A stretch of 64,000 nucleotides of DNA from JAKAWQ01 sp035509315 (GTDB taxonomy: Bacteria; Pseudomonadota; Alphaproteobacteria; Acetobacterales; Acetobacteraceae): assembly GCA_035509315.1 (NCBI GenBank), contig DATJLS010000002.1, positions 31,450 through 95,449 on the forward strand. The letters are read 5' to 3'. The notes below the pieces were generated by a model, which worked only from the letters and a program-made list of their open reading frames with translations, did not search any database and was not told the DNA's origin. Shown here piece by piece: positions 34,761 through 43,467 of this stretch (within the stretch, counting starts at the first letter, position 1; every line of letters starts with the position of its first letter). The position numbers were made by a program, and so were the translations under genes.

Positions 34761-35135
34761 CTAAGCGGCGTGGCGAATCGAAAATTCCTTCGCCGCGGTC
34801 AGCACTGGCATGAGCGCGCGGCCGACCTCGGTGAGCTTATACTCTACTCGCGGTGGCTGCTCGCCGAAGTCTCTCCTTTCGATCAGACGACTGCGCTCCA
34901 GCTCTCGCAGGTGTTGCGTAAGCATTTTCTGGGAAATCCCCGGCATGTCGCGCTTCAACTGCGACGTCCGCATTGATGGTTCCGCGTAGAGGCGAAACAA
35001 GATCGGCAGCTTCCAGCGTCCGTTGATCATCTGAAGCGTTCTGGTGACGTGCGCCACTGAACCGTCCGGGCCGAGGCAAGCCGCCCCCTCACTGGATCCG
35101 ACAGGCACTTTGAAGTGCGTACTTGTCTCCGTCAT
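34761..35135 (-). CDS. HxlR-family transcriptional regulator
   Basis: About 124 residues: winged helix with I-N-G-R-W-K-L-P-I-L-F-R-L near residue 37, then M-R-T-S-Q-L-K-R-D-M-P-G-I-S-Q-K-M-L-T-Q-H-L-R-E-L split over residues 56-80, and V-E-Y-K-L-T-E-V-G. These mark the HxlR family, often redox or aldehyde responsive. Start at the ATG 35135 is a guess; ATG 35147 and GTG 35159 are also possible. It is divergent from the SDR gene, 48 bases away. Confidence 0.88.
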   Translation of the reverse strand: MTETSTHFKVPVGSSEGAACLGPDGSVAHVTRTLQMINGRWKLPILFRLYAEPSMRTSQLKRDMPGISQKMLTQHLRELERSRLIERRDFGEQPPRVEYKLTEVGRALMPVLTAAKEFSIRHAA

Positions 35136-35183
35136 CTTCCCGTCCATGCTGCGAGACACTGGGTTCTACATGGGCGTTTGGCG

Positions 35184-35993
35184 ATGGATTTGAAACTCGA
35201 TGGGAAGATAGCGCTCGTCACCGGCAGCAGCAAAGGCATTGGGGAAGCGATCGCCAGGGGACTCGCTCGCGAGGAGGCAGTCGTCGTGGTCCATGGACGC
35301 GACAGAGGCCAGGCGGTCCAAGTGGCGCGGAATATCATCGATCAGGGCGGGCGCGCTTATGCTATTGCCGGAGATCTTACGCGCGATGACGAAGTGCGAC
35401 AGCTCGTTGACGATGCGCAGGGGCTCGCCGGCCCAATAGATATTCTGATCAACAATGCCGGTGGTTCTGGCGACACTCAAGACTGGACGAACACCGATCC
35501 TGCTGCGTGGGCGTCCGCCTACGACCGGAACGTCATTGCGGCGGTAAGGATCACAACGCGGCTCCTGCCGCACATGCAGGCGGCCAAGTGGGGGCGGATC
35601 GTCAACATCTCCAGCTTGGCCGGCCTCATGCCCCCGTCTTCCAGGCCTGACTATTCTGCTGCAAAGGCGGCCATGAACGCCATGACGGCCTCGATGGCCA
35701 AAGCGGTCGCGGCCGATGGGGTGACGATCAATGCGGTATCGCCTGGCACAATACATAGCAGTAGGCTGGATGCCCGGTTCCGCAAAGCGGCCGTAGAGCA
35801 GGGGCTTGCGGGAGACGCTCCGTGGGAGGCAGTTGAGAAGGCTGTATTGCCCGTATTCGGACATGTCCCCGTTGGACGCGTCGGAACCCTGGAGGAGATA
35901 GCCGACGCTGTTGCATTTCTTGTTAGTCCGCGGGCCGGATACATAACCGGCATCAACCTAAGACTAGACGGCGGAATGCTGCCGAGCATCTAG
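35184..35993 (+). CDS. Short-chain dehydrogenase/reductase
   Basis: A 269-residue classical SDR: T-G-S-S-K-G-I-G (13-20) binds NAD(P), N-N-A-G (90-93), S143/S144, Y157 and K161 form the active site, and the C-terminus has G-Y-I-T-G-I-N-L-R-L-D-G-G. The substrate is unknown. Divergent placement suggests control by the HxlR protein. Confidence 0.92.
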   Translation: MDLKLDGKIALVTGSSKGIGEAIARGLAREEAVVVVHGRDRGQAVQVARNIIDQGGRAYAIAGDLTRDDEVRQLVDDAQGLAGPIDILINNAGGSGDTQDWTNTDPAAWASAYDRNVIAAVRITTRLLPHMQAAKWGRIVNISSLAGLMPPSSRPDYSAAKAAMNAMTASMAKAVAADGVTINAVSPGTIHSSRLDARFRKAAVEQGLAGDAPWEAVEKAVLPVFGHVPVGRVGTLEEIADAVAFLVSPRAGYITGINLRLDGGMLPSI

Positions 35994-36123
35994 CCAATTC
36001 CACGAAATATTCCACGAGAGCGCGTATGGTGAGGAATCTGTATTATGCTGGACTGTGATGGGACTGGGCTTTCTTCTTCGGCGTGGTCACGCGCGTTTCA
36101 TCATCGGCTATCCTTGATTACGC

Positions 36124-37155
36124 TCAGGTTGCGTCGGTCGTCTCACGCGCCGTATGCAGAGCTGGCCAATCGGATGCGGATGTCTGGGCCTCGCTGTCTA
36201 GCCCGTTGCCAGAGGGTGACGTTTTTGAGTGTCGTCGATAACCTTCATATGCCTCTCGACAATATTGTCGCGGCGACGAACCCATCACGCGCTTGAAAGC
36301 GGTGCTGAACGCGCTCTCGGATTCGTAGCCCAGGGCATCGGCAATCGCAGAAACCGGATCGCCGGCGTGTTCCAGCCTGTCGCAGGCTAGCAGCATGCGC
36401 CAGCGGGACAAATATTGCATGGGTGTCTCGCCCACGACCTCTTTGAACCGCAGCGCGAAGACCGAGCGCGACATGCCCGCCTGCTCGCCTAACGCCCGTA
36501 GCGTCCAGTGTCGCGCCGGATCGGCGTGCATCGCCGCGATCGCCCGCCCGAGTTGTTTATCCGCCAAGGCAAAGAACCATCCCGTGCCCTGGCCGATCGC
36601 TTCCGCGAGATGCACCCGCAAAGCATGTACCAGCATCATATGGGCGAGATCCTGCGCGATCAGATAGCCGCCCGGCTGTCCCTCCCGCAGCTCCTGCATC
36701 ATGCGTTCGACCGACCAGCGAAGCGTGGCTTGGTCCGACTCCTTGCGAAGATGCACGATGGGTGGAAGCAGTCCCAGCAGCAAGTCGGCGTGCTTGCCGT
36801 TGACGACGAACCGGCTGCCGACCAACGAGAACTCGCCGCCGCCATTGACGGTTACGACACCGCCCGCACGGGCTCCAGCGAAGATCGTCGCCGCGGCGAC
36901 CGGCGGCAGCGCGAGGTCGCTGGCGAGCTGAAACGGGCGACCGTTCGGCAGAATGAAACAATCACCCGCTTCGAGATGCACGATGTCCTCGATACCATCG
37001 ACGGCAAGGCGGCATTCGCCCGACAGGATGACGTAGCATTTGATCTGCTTGTGCTGGTCGCCGAACCGGATCGACCAGTCGCCGCCGGCGTCGAACCCTG
37101 ACGATATTGCGCCACGCGGCCGCAGCAGGGAGAGAAGCTCGGAAAGTGGGTCCAT
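36124..37155 (-). CDS. AraC-family regulator with cupin_6 domain
   Basis: A 343-residue regulator. The N-terminal cupin reads D-P-L-S-E-L-L-S-L-L-R-P-R-G near the start and G-D-C-F-I-L-P-N-G near residue 67. The C-terminal AraC DNA-binding domain has L-G-E-Q-A-G-M-S-R-S-V-F-A-L-R-F-K and I-A-D-A-L-G-Y-E-S-E-S-A-F-S-T-A-F-K. The ATG at 37155 has GGAG six bases before it. It is divergent from the paoA-like gene, separated by 216 bases, and is its likely regulator. Confidence 0.9.
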   Translation of the reverse strand: MDPLSELLSLLRPRGAISSGFDAGGDWSIRFGDQHKQIKCYVILSGECRLAVDGIEDIVHLEAGDCFILPNGRPFQLASDLALPPVAAATIFAGARAGGVVTVNGGGEFSLVGSRFVVNGKHADLLLGLLPPIVHLRKESDQATLRWSVERMMQELREGQPGGYLIAQDLAHMMLVHALRVHLAEAIGQGTGWFFALADKQLGRAIAAMHADPARHWTLRALGEQAGMSRSVFALRFKEVVGETPMQYLSRWRMLLACDRLEHAGDPVSAIADALGYESESAFSTAFKRVMGSSPRQYCREAYEGYRRHSKTSPSGNGLDSEAQTSASDWPALHTARETTDAT

Positions 37156-37371
37156 AGGCAACTCCAGGACGATCGCGAAGGTATTGCGGACTATACGACA
37201 TGGACCGTCCCGACGCTAATGCCCTATGTACGGAGCCAGCGAGACCTTGCCCGCGGGAGCGCCATCGCAGCGCGTCCGAGCTTCGCGGGATTTCGGTCGA
37301 GGTGAAGGAACCGGCGCTACCCATGCTCAGACAATATTGGGTGGGCGGAGCGCAGTGAGGTTGCGAGCAAC

Positions 37372-38049
37372 ATGATTTGCCCATCCGACGAAGTATCGAG
37401 GAAGATCGCTCACTCCAGCGATCTGCCTTCTACGAATTCACTTCCTGATTTAACGCGAAGAACGACGCTCAAAGGAACGGCCGCTCTCGCGGCGGCCCCT
37501 CTGCTTGGATATCTTCACCCAGCATCAGCACAAGATGCGCCCAGCAATGCTCGAAGCCCAGTTGTCTCAAGCGAACACGTCGTATCTCTGCATGCGCGCG
37601 TCAATGATCGAGACATATCGCTGCCGGTGGATGCGCGAACCTCGCTGTTGGACCTTCTTCGCGAAAACCTGGGTCTGACCGGCGCGAAGAAGGGCTGCGA
37701 TCATGGCCAATGCGGAGCATGCACCGTCCACGTCGATGGTCGGCGCGTAGCCTCTTGCCTGACGCTGGTGGCCAAGATCGAGGGCCAGAACGTCACGACG
37801 ATCGAGGGGCTTTCGGACGGCAAGACACTGCACCCGATGCAGCAGGCGTTCATCGATCAAGACGCGCTGCAATGCGGTTACTGCACGCCTGGGCAGATCA
37901 TGGCGGCGATTGCGTGCGTGCGCGAGGGCAACGCGACGTCCAAGGAGCGCATCCGCGAGTATATGAGCGGCAACATCTGCCGCTGCGGGGCCTATGTCGG
38001 CATCGTGGCCGCAATCCAGGATGCCGCTCCGAAAATGAGGAGAGGCTGA
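37372..38049 (+). CDS. paoA: Aldehyde oxidoreductase iron-sulfur subunit, Tat-exported (PaoA-like)
   Basis: A 225-residue subunit carrying two [2Fe-2S] clusters: C-D-H-G-Q-C-G-A-C with a later C (plant-type cluster) and C-G-Y-C-T-P-G with C-R-C-G (second cluster). A twin-arginine signal R-R-T-T-L-K-G followed by a hydrophobic stretch at about residues 29-53 sends the assembled complex to the periplasm. In E. coli PaoABC oxidises aromatic aldehydes to acids. It overlaps the next gene by one base (TGATG). Confidence 0.94.
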   Translation: MICPSDEVSRKIAHSSDLPSTNSLPDLTRRTTLKGTAALAAAPLLGYLHPASAQDAPSNARSPVVSSEHVVSLHARVNDRDISLPVDARTSLLDLLRENLGLTGAKKGCDHGQCGACTVHVDGRRVASCLTLVAKIEGQNVTTIEGLSDGKTLHPMQQAFIDQDALQCGYCTPGQIMAAIACVREGNATSKERIREYMSGNICRCGAYVGIVAAIQDAAPKMRRG

Positions 38050-39065
38050 TGCGTCCGTTCAGCTACCTCCGCCCGCAAACCCCCGAGGAAGCCGTTAAGG
38101 CGTTCGTCGCCGCCGGCGCGGAAGCGCACTACATCGCGGGTGGGACCACGCTCTACGACCTGATGAAGCTCGGCATCGAGCATCCGGCACATCTGATCGA
38201 CGTGACTGCCATTCGGGGACTCAATTCTATTCACACCGACGGCGACACGTTGCGCTTCGAGGCCTTAGCGCCAATGAGCGCGGTCGCTAATGATCCCGTC
38301 CTCATACGCGACTACCCGGTGCTATCGGAAGCGCTTTGGCGGGCCGCGTCGCAGCAGCTCAGGAACATGGCGACGGTCGGCGGCAACCTGTTGCAGCGCA
38401 CGCGCTGCATGTATTTCCGCAACGGCGCGGGCTCGTCCAGCACGGTCGGCGTCTATCCGTGCAACAAGCGTGAGCCGGGCTCCGGCTGCGCGGCGATCGG
38501 TGGGCTCGACCGCGGTCAGGCGGTGCTGGGTCAGAGTGACGCGTGTACGGCGGTTTCCCCTGGGGATTGGCCCGTGGCTTTGACCGCGATGGACGCGTCG
38601 ATCGAACTGCTGGGCCCGGCCGGTGCACGGACGCTACCGATCTCAGAACTCTATCTGTTGCCTGGGTCGACACCGCATAGGGAGTTCAGGATCGAGATGG
38701 GTGAGATGATCACCGCGATCACTGTACCCAAGACGAAGGCCGGCCGCGCGTCGACATACCACAAGATCCGAGATCGGGAGAGCTACGCCTTCGCACTTGC
38801 TTCGGCCGCGGTGGCCTTGGATTTGGATGGTGATCATATTCAGCGGGCGCATGTAGCGCTGGGCGGCGTCGCCACCCGTCCCTGGCGTGCCCCGCAGGCT
38901 GAGACCCTGCTTGCCGGTAAACGACTGACGCTGGCGCTGGCTCTTGACGCCGGTCGAGCCGCCTTCGAGGGCGCCGAGGCTGGAACCTCGAACGCCTACA
39001 AAATCGAACTCGGCGCCCGGACTGTGGCCGACGCGCTGATGATCGCCGCCAGGAGACACAACTGA
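38049..39065 (+). CDS. paoB: Aldehyde oxidoreductase FAD subunit (PaoB-like)
   Basis: A 338-residue subunit. Y-I-A-G-G-T-T-L-Y-D-L near residue 32 and A-T-V-G-G-N-L-L-Q-R-T-R-C form the FAD site. The insertion holding C-M-Y-F, Y-P-C-N-K-R-E-P-G-S-G-C and S-D-A-C provides four cysteines for the extra [4Fe-4S] cluster known from E. coli PaoB. It passes electrons between the clusters, FAD and the acceptor. Both ends overlap neighbours by one base. Confidence 0.94.
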   Translation: MRPFSYLRPQTPEEAVKAFVAAGAEAHYIAGGTTLYDLMKLGIEHPAHLIDVTAIRGLNSIHTDGDTLRFEALAPMSAVANDPVLIRDYPVLSEALWRAASQQLRNMATVGGNLLQRTRCMYFRNGAGSSSTVGVYPCNKREPGSGCAAIGGLDRGQAVLGQSDACTAVSPGDWPVALTAMDASIELLGPAGARTLPISELYLLPGSTPHREFRIEMGEMITAITVPKTKAGRASTYHKIRDRESYAFALASAAVALDLDGDHIQRAHVALGGVATRPWRAPQAETLLAGKRLTLALALDAGRAAFEGAEAGTSNAYKIELGARTVADALMIAARRHN

Positions 39066-41224
39066 TGACCGCGCGGCCTTTTGCCGAGAGGGAACGGATC
39101 GACGCGCACGATAAGGTGCTCGGCCGCACCCGCTTTGCTGCCGATTACCATTTGCCCGACATGATCTACGCGATGATGGTTCCCGCCACAATCGCCAAGG
39201 GCCGGGTCGTCGAACTCAGCACGGACGCGGCGACCAAAGTCGCTGGCGTCATACGCGTGCTCACCGCGAGCGACTTTCCGCCTCCGCCCCCCTTCAAGGG
39301 GGGAGGCGCACCGCCTCCGCCCCCGACCATCGAAAGCAGTATCAGGTATCTGGGACAGCCGGTGGCGCTCGTGCTTGGCGAAACGCTTGAAGCGGCAATC
39401 GAGGGCGCCGAGGCAATAACGCCAAGATACGATACGCAAGCCTTCAAACCACTTATAAACAGCGAAGGAGCAACGCGTGTTCCTGGTAAATCCATAGCGG
39501 TTGGCGAGACAGAGCCCGCGCTGGCCAAGACTGCGGTACTTGTGGACGAACGCTACGAGACGCCCACCCAGCACCACAATCCGATTGAGTTGTTCGCGAC
39601 CACGGCCATATGGTCCGACGGACATCTGACGGTCTACGACTGCACGCAGGCCGCTACCATGGGCAAGTACGCCCTTGCTGGTGCTTTGCAGATCGATCCC
39701 AACAAGGTGGATGTAAAGAGCGCCTATGTTGGCGGGGGCTTTGGGCAAAAGGGGATGCCCAAACGTCAGACTGCTTTGGCAGCCCACGCGGCCATGCTCA
39801 CCGGGCGCCCAGTCAAGCTGGTAGCGCCGCGAGGGCAGATCTTTCACCTCGCGCCGTACCGGCCGCGCAGCCTGCACCACATAAAACTCGGCGCCGATTC
39901 AGAAGGCCGCATGGTCGGCCTGAGCTACGATGTCGTCCAGGAAAACACGCCCGGCGGAATATTCGCGGTTGGCGCCTATCATGAAGCCATTCCGCGGCTT
40001 TACGGGATCGGCGACTATTCCGGGACTGGCTCCGACATTTACGTCGACCGTCAGGCGCCAGGTCCGATGAGAGGCACGCAAACGTTCGCTGCCTGTTTTG
40101 CCATGGAAAGTGCTGTCGACGAGCTCGCCTACAAGCTCGGCCGCGACCCGCTCGAATTGCGGCTGGTAAACGACACGAAGACGGATCCGCTGACCGGCCA
40201 TCCCATGTCGGCTCGATACCTCGCCCAATGCCTTGAAGAGGGAGCACGGCGATTTGGCTGGACGCGCCGTACTCATGAACCCGGCTCGATGCGTTTGCCC
40301 GATGGAACCTTGGTCGGATGGGGTCTCGCCTGTGGCATCTTCCACGCATCTGCGGGCGCGTCGGAGGCGACCTTGAGGGTCGGCGCGGATGGAACGACCA
40401 GGCTGGTCACTGGTGGTCACGAACTCGGCCAGGGTATCCGAACCGCGATCGCGGATACGATTCTTCAGGGGCTCGACGTGGATGCCGACAAGCTGGAGAT
40501 CGTGCTCGGCGATACCTCCGCGGGGCCGCAACCCCTGACGGCCGGACAATGGGGCACGGCAAGCGTGGCGCCGGTGACCGCAAAGGCGGTCGCGAAAATG
40601 CAAGCCGCGTTCAAAGAACTCGTCGGAGGCAAACAACTCGGAGGAAATCTCCACATCCAGCTCGCCCGTTTGAAGCGCCCATATATCGAGGTCTCCGCTT
40701 CCGAGATGGCGCCGGGCCAAAATCCGGGAGCCTTGGAAATCATGCGCAGAGGCGGGCTTGCGGTCGCCGGCCCCGAATTCCCCCAAGCAACGGCGATGTC
40801 CTACATCGCGCATTTCGTCGAACTCCATATCGAGCCGAGAACGCGCAGAATAAGAATGCCTCGGTTAGTAAGCATTGCGGACGTCGGGCGAGTGATCAGC
40901 CCGACGACGGCCAAAAGTCAGATGTACGGCGGAGCCGTCTGGGGGTTCAGCTCGGCTTTACGCGAGGAGACGGCGATCGATCCCCGCTTCGCCGGCTACC
41001 TGAACGATGATTTGGCTGACTATGTCGTCGCGGTCAACGCGGACATCGGTGACATCGACGTCGGGTTGCTTGATAGGCCGGATCCGGTCGTAAACTCGGT
41101 CGGCGCGAAGGGAATGGGCGAGTTGGTCATGACCGGAACCGCCGCGGCGATCGCGAATGCGGTTTTCCACGCGACGGCAAAGCGCCAGAGAAAACTCCCC
41201 ATTCGTCTGGAGGACCTGCTGTGA
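39065..41224 (+). CDS. paoC: Aldehyde oxidoreductase molybdenum subunit (PaoC-like)
   Basis: A 719-residue catalytic subunit of the xanthine oxidase family. G-G-G-F-G-Q-K-G, R-G-T-Q-T, the Q-G-I-R-T loop and the late G-A-K-G-M-G-E-L with the catalytic glutamate are visible. Length is close to PaoC. An unusual proline/glycine-rich loop near residue 73-90 is encoded by a DNA palindrome. The chaperone gene paoD, which inserts the cofactor, is not next to it. Confidence 0.93.
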   Translation: MTARPFAERERIDAHDKVLGRTRFAADYHLPDMIYAMMVPATIAKGRVVELSTDAATKVAGVIRVLTASDFPPPPPFKGGGAPPPPPTIESSIRYLGQPVALVLGETLEAAIEGAEAITPRYDTQAFKPLINSEGATRVPGKSIAVGETEPALAKTAVLVDERYETPTQHHNPIELFATTAIWSDGHLTVYDCTQAATMGKYALAGALQIDPNKVDVKSAYVGGGFGQKGMPKRQTALAAHAAMLTGRPVKLVAPRGQIFHLAPYRPRSLHHIKLGADSEGRMVGLSYDVVQENTPGGIFAVGAYHEAIPRLYGIGDYSGTGSDIYVDRQAPGPMRGTQTFAACFAMESAVDELAYKLGRDPLELRLVNDTKTDPLTGHPMSARYLAQCLEEGARRFGWTRRTHEPGSMRLPDGTLVGWGLACGIFHASAGASEATLRVGADGTTRLVTGGHELGQGIRTAIADTILQGLDVDADKLEIVLGDTSAGPQPLTAGQWGTASVAPVTAKAVAKMQAAFKELVGGKQLGGNLHIQLARLKRPYIEVSASEMAPGQNPGALEIMRRGGLAVAGPEFPQATAMSYIAHFVELHIEPRTRRIRMPRLVSIADVGRVISPTTAKSQMYGGAVWGFSSALREETAIDPRFAGYLNDDLADYVVAVNADIGDIDVGLLDRPDPVVNSVGAKGMGELVMTGTAAAIANAVFHATAKRQRKLPIRLEDLL
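39280..39307. repeat. GC palindrome inside the PaoC-like coding region
   Basis: CCCCCCTT-C-AAGGGGGG (39287-39303) is perfectly self-complementary, extended by GCCT/AGGC outside a three-base bulge. In frame it encodes the P-P-P-P-P-F-K-G-G-G insertion. Such palindromes are known as small mobile repeats inserted in-frame in alphaproteobacterial genomes. Confidence 0.65.
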
Positions 41225-41355
41225 AGGCGGCCTTTGCATCGCCGGACGCCAAGATCCGCGAGGGTGGTTCCGCTTGTGCTGCGATAGCTGAAGGATCGGC
41301 GAGTCCGGGGCCCTACGTGGACCACGGTCAACATCATTAGGTTTGGAGAACAAAG

Positions 41356-42237
41356 ATGCGTGTTTTTGTTACTGGAGCTACCGGATTCGTCGGATCGCAC
41401 GTCGTTCGTGAGTTACTCAGCAATGGCCACAAAGTTCTTGGACTTGCCCGCTCGACGGGTGTCGTTGCTGCACTCAATAATGTTGGGGCGGATGCCCATC
41501 TCGGGTCCCTTGAAGATGTTGATTGCCTTCGCAGAGGCGCCAATGATGCGGATGCTGTCGTTCATCTTGCTTACAACCCGGACTTCTCCAAATTCAGGGA
41601 GAGCAGCGAGGTGGATCGAAAAGCGATCGAGGCTATGGGGGCTGCGATTGCCGGCTCCGCCAAGCCCCTGATCGTGCCCAACGGAATCGCCGGTCTGGGA
41701 ACTCCTGGTCACATCATCACCGAGAACGACGACGTCCCAAGCAACTACAGGTTTCCGCGCGTTTCAGAGCAGACGGCCCTGGGTCTCGCGTCGCGGGGCA
41801 TCCTCGCCACAGTGATCCGTCTTCCGCAGGTTCACAACACCGTCAAGCAGGGGCTTGTCTCGCGGCTGGTGCAGGTGGCACGGGCCAAGGGCCTGTCCGC
41901 CTATATCGGCGACGGTCGCAACCGCTGGCCCGCGGCGCATGTGTCCGATGTGGCGCGCCTTTTCAGGCTCGTGCTGGAAACACCGGAGGCGGGTGCAAAG
42001 TATCACGCGGTCGCCGAAGAAGGTGTCGAATTGCGCGTCATTGCCGGCGTGATCAGCCGGGTTCTGGGCGTGCCGGAAAAGTCCATCAGCGCGGAAGAGG
42101 CTCAGCAGCATTTCGGACCGCTGAGCATGTTCGTCGGTGAGGATATGCCGGCCTCAGCTCATGAAACGAAAAGGAAGATGGCCTGGAATCCCCAAGGCCC
42201 AACTTTGATCGCTGATCTTGAGCGGATCGATCTTTGA
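41356..42237 (+). CDS. NAD(P)-dependent extended SDR
   Basis: A 293-residue Rossmann protein with G-A-T-G-F-V-G-S-H at residues 7-15 and V-V-H-L-A-Y near 67. In place of the YxxxK pair a conserved S-E-Q-T-A region is present, as in the subgroup of atypical SDRs. The substrate is unknown. It lies 131 bases after the PaoC-like gene on the same strand and may belong to the same unit. Confidence 0.85.
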   Translation: MRVFVTGATGFVGSHVVRELLSNGHKVLGLARSTGVVAALNNVGADAHLGSLEDVDCLRRGANDADAVVHLAYNPDFSKFRESSEVDRKAIEAMGAAIAGSAKPLIVPNGIAGLGTPGHIITENDDVPSNYRFPRVSEQTALGLASRGILATVIRLPQVHNTVKQGLVSRLVQVARAKGLSAYIGDGRNRWPAAHVSDVARLFRLVLETPEAGAKYHAVAEEGVELRVIAGVISRVLGVPEKSISAEEAQQHFGPLSMFVGEDMPASAHETKRKMAWNPQGPTLIADLERIDL

Positions 42238-42325
42238 CATTCATTGGGGATGCCGACCAAAGGCCTTCAAGCCGAGGTGCGGTATGAAAGGTGGTTATCG
42301 GACCGGCGGGAGGTGAAGTGAGAGT

Positions 42326-43249
42326 GTGACCGTGAGCGTCGAGTTGCGGGATATAAGATGGGCGATTGTTGCCGCGCAGCATCGAAGCCTTAGACAGGCA
42401 GCGGCTGCACTTAACATCCGGCAGTCTACACTCAGTCGATGCTTGCGTGCACTTGAGCAGCGGCTGGGTGCTGATCTCTTTGAACGTACCAACGGTGGAA
42501 CTCATCTGACGATCGCGGGGCAAGAGTTTATCCAGGCAGCACGGAAGATCGTCGCGGAGACCGAGGCGATCGCCGATCGTCTTAGAATCTGCGCTCGCGG
42601 GGAGAGCGGCCACCTAACGATCGGTGTCCATACGGCCCTCACCGCCGGCAACCTCAGAGCTACCTTGATAGAGCATCGGCAGCGGGCCTCGGAGGTAGAA
42701 GCGCGCTTAGTCGACGGATCGAGCAATAGTCTGGTCTCCGATCTCTTCGACGGCACTATCGACATCGCCTTCGTTGCGGCGTGCAATCCGCGACGTGATG
42801 TTAGGTCGCTACCTGTTTGGAGTGAGCGCGTGGTGGTCGCGGTCCCCGAGGGGCACGCGTTGAGCAATCAGGCCGCGATCTATTGGGGCGATCTGGCGTC
42901 GGAGTGCCTGCTTTTGCCTGAGCGCGGTCCTGGGCCCGAAGTGCTGAGATTGATCGAGAGCAGGTTAGGATGTGGGCACTTGTTCCGAGTCGTTCATCAT
43001 GACGTTTCGCTTGACCGGCTACTTTGCTTGGTCGGTGCCGGATGGGGCTTGCTGCCCGCTTTTGAGGGGGCAACTGGACTGATTCATCCTGGCGTGACCT
43101 TTCGCGAGGTGCACGATCATGATGGCCCAACGCGAATCGATTTCTGGGCCTATTGGCGTGAGTCGAACCCAAACCCCTCACTGCGCCTGTTTCTGGACAT
43201 ACTTCGCGAGCGTTATCCGGATCTTTCCGGCGACACCGTAGTTGGCTGA
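42326..43249 (+). CDS. LysR-family transcriptional regulator at the trb operon end
   Basis: A 307-residue LysR protein. The HTH spans residues 12-60 (S-L-R-Q-A-A-A-A-L-N-I-R-Q-S-T-L-S-R) and is followed by the periplasmic-binding-like effector domain. Start is GTG at 42326, or the GTG two codons on; no ATG is suitable. Its 3' end overlaps the convergent DUF2274 gene by 37 bases. A LysR gene next to the trbI end is often seen in related conjugative elements, so it may belong to the element core. Confidence 0.88.
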   Translation: MTVSVELRDIRWAIVAAQHRSLRQAAAALNIRQSTLSRCLRALEQRLGADLFERTNGGTHLTIAGQEFIQAARKIVAETEAIADRLRICARGESGHLTIGVHTALTAGNLRATLIEHRQRASEVEARLVDGSSNSLVSDLFDGTIDIAFVAACNPRRDVRSLPVWSERVVVAVPEGHALSNQAAIYWGDLASECLLLPERGPGPEVLRLIESRLGCGHLFRVVHHDVSLDRLLCLVGAGWGLLPAFEGATGLIHPGVTFREVHDHDGPTRIDFWAYWRESNPNPSLRLFLDILRERYPDLSGDTVVG

Positions 43250-43467
43250 TTCAGGTCCCTACGCTTCTTTGCGAATGCGCGATCAGTGGCCATGAACCGC
43301 TCGATCATCGGGACAATCAGCTTTACTGGGTCCGATACAGCTTGTCCTGTCGTCCTGCCGAGCGTCTCGGCATAGGCGACGAGATTGCGATGCACGGCTG
43401 CGGGCAATTCGACATTCACTTTGACCGGTTTGTCGTCAACGAGCGGCCCAAGCTTGAGCTTCATCAT
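43213..43467 (-). CDS. DUF2274 protein of the trb operon
   Basis: An 84-residue protein: M-K-L-K-L-G-P-L, V-K-V-N-V-E-L-P-A-A-V-H-R-N-L-V-A-Y-A and K-L-I-V-P-M-I-E-R-F-M-A-T-D-R-A-F match DUF2274, always found behind trbI in such elements. A ribbon-helix-helix-like fold is possible. Its start overlaps the trbI stop (ATGA). Confidence 0.9.
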   Translation of the reverse strand: MMKLKLGPLVDDKPVKVNVELPAAVHRNLVAYAETLGRTTGQAVSDPVKLIVPMIERFMATDRAFAKKRRDLNQPTTVSPERSG

